Shown one piece after another: positions 63,871 to 64,000 of a stretch of DNA of 64,000 nucleotides. The notes below the pieces were generated by a model. That model was not told the origin of the DNA. It made no database searches and was given only the letters and a program-made list of their open reading frames with translations. A program made the position numbers and the translations under genes. Each line of letters starts with the position of its first letter. Position 1 is the stretch's first letter. The DNA is from RFSX01 sp964495785 (lineage in GTDB: Bacteria > Bacteroidota > Bacteroidia > Chitinophagales > Saprospiraceae), in NCBI GenBank assembly GCA_964495785.1, contig CAZBXL010000004.1, forward strand, positions 29,962 through 93,961, read 5' to 3'.

Positions 63871-64000
63871 AATCCTATACAAAGCAATATAATAAGAAGG
63901 AATATTTCCCATAGTCACAATTCACTCACAATATTCCATCAACGACCAAATCATAATAGCTTAACTTTACAAGATCAATGAACAATAAATTAAATAGAAA

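Overview
The window looks like a draft chromosome segment of an AT-rich member of the Bacteroidota, most likely the Saprospiraceae or a close relative. The evidence is a SusC/SusD outer-membrane pair, many lipoproteins with a Cys lipobox, three long FG-GAP/ASPIC-UnbV lipoproteins, TAnnTTTG-type promoter candidates and almost no Shine-Dalgarno sequences. A run of exactly 100 N (34912-35011) shows a scaffolded assembly. I see no rRNA, tRNA, CRISPR array, transposase or prophage.

Region by region. 1-2.0 kb: ferrous iron uptake (feoB, cut by the left edge, and feoA) behind a near-perfect 23-bp palindrome. 2.1-5.4 kb: fdhD and a YdeP-type molybdopterin oxidoreductase. 5.4-9.2 kb: a membrane protein, YjdM/PhnA, a lipoprotein and a GT-C-type glycosyltransferase. 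9.2-30.8 kb: a large alpha-glucoside utilisation locus. Its minus-strand genes are a SLC45-like MFS porter, a GH13 alpha-amylase lipoprotein, a GH65 maltose phosphorylase, a sodium symporter, a vanadium-haloperoxidase-like lipoprotein, a GH13 alpha-glucosidase with alpha-1,6 signature, an aldo/keto reductase, a cytoplasmic GH37 trehalase, a second MFS porter and an exported GH65 hydrolase. The plus strand carries susC/susD from a shared 428-bp control region. 30.8-41.0 kb: four tightly packed lipoprotein genes, three of them paralogous ~1,090-residue FG-GAP/UnbV proteins, separated from susD by an intrinsic terminator. 41.0-44.6 kb: a TetR regulator divergent from a small exported protein, a SulP bicarbonate-type transporter and a beta-carbonic anhydrase. 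44.6-49.0 kb: DoxX, a succinate-semialdehyde dehydrogenase, an acetolactate-synthase-like ThDP enzyme and MscS. 49.1-53.9 kb: two divergent XRE regulators, then an ECF sigma factor with YtxH, a holin-like membrane protein, a 56-residue protein, Dps and an AI-2E-type exporter, which looks like a stress cassette. 54.2-58.6 kb: a beta-oxidation operon (thiolase, bifunctional FadB/J, crotonase). 58.6-64 kb: a REP-like double hairpin, a PlsC-type acyltransferase, a large secreted nuclease of the ExeM/NucH type, and a Fic protein behind phased direct repeats.

How they work together. The glucan locus can be read as outer-membrane capture (SusCD), periplasmic or surface cleavage (alpha-amylase, exported GH65), inner-membrane import (two MFS, one SSS) and cytoplasmic phosphorolysis or hydrolysis (maltose phosphorylase, GH13, trehalase), covering alpha-1,4, alpha-1,6 and alpha,alpha-1,1 (perhaps alpha-1,2) glucosidic bonds. 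The ThDP enzyme plus succinate-semialdehyde dehydrogenase pair matches the 2-oxoglutarate decarboxylase bypass of the TCA cycle first shown in cyanobacteria. This pair and the three-gene UnbV array are the two items most worth following up.
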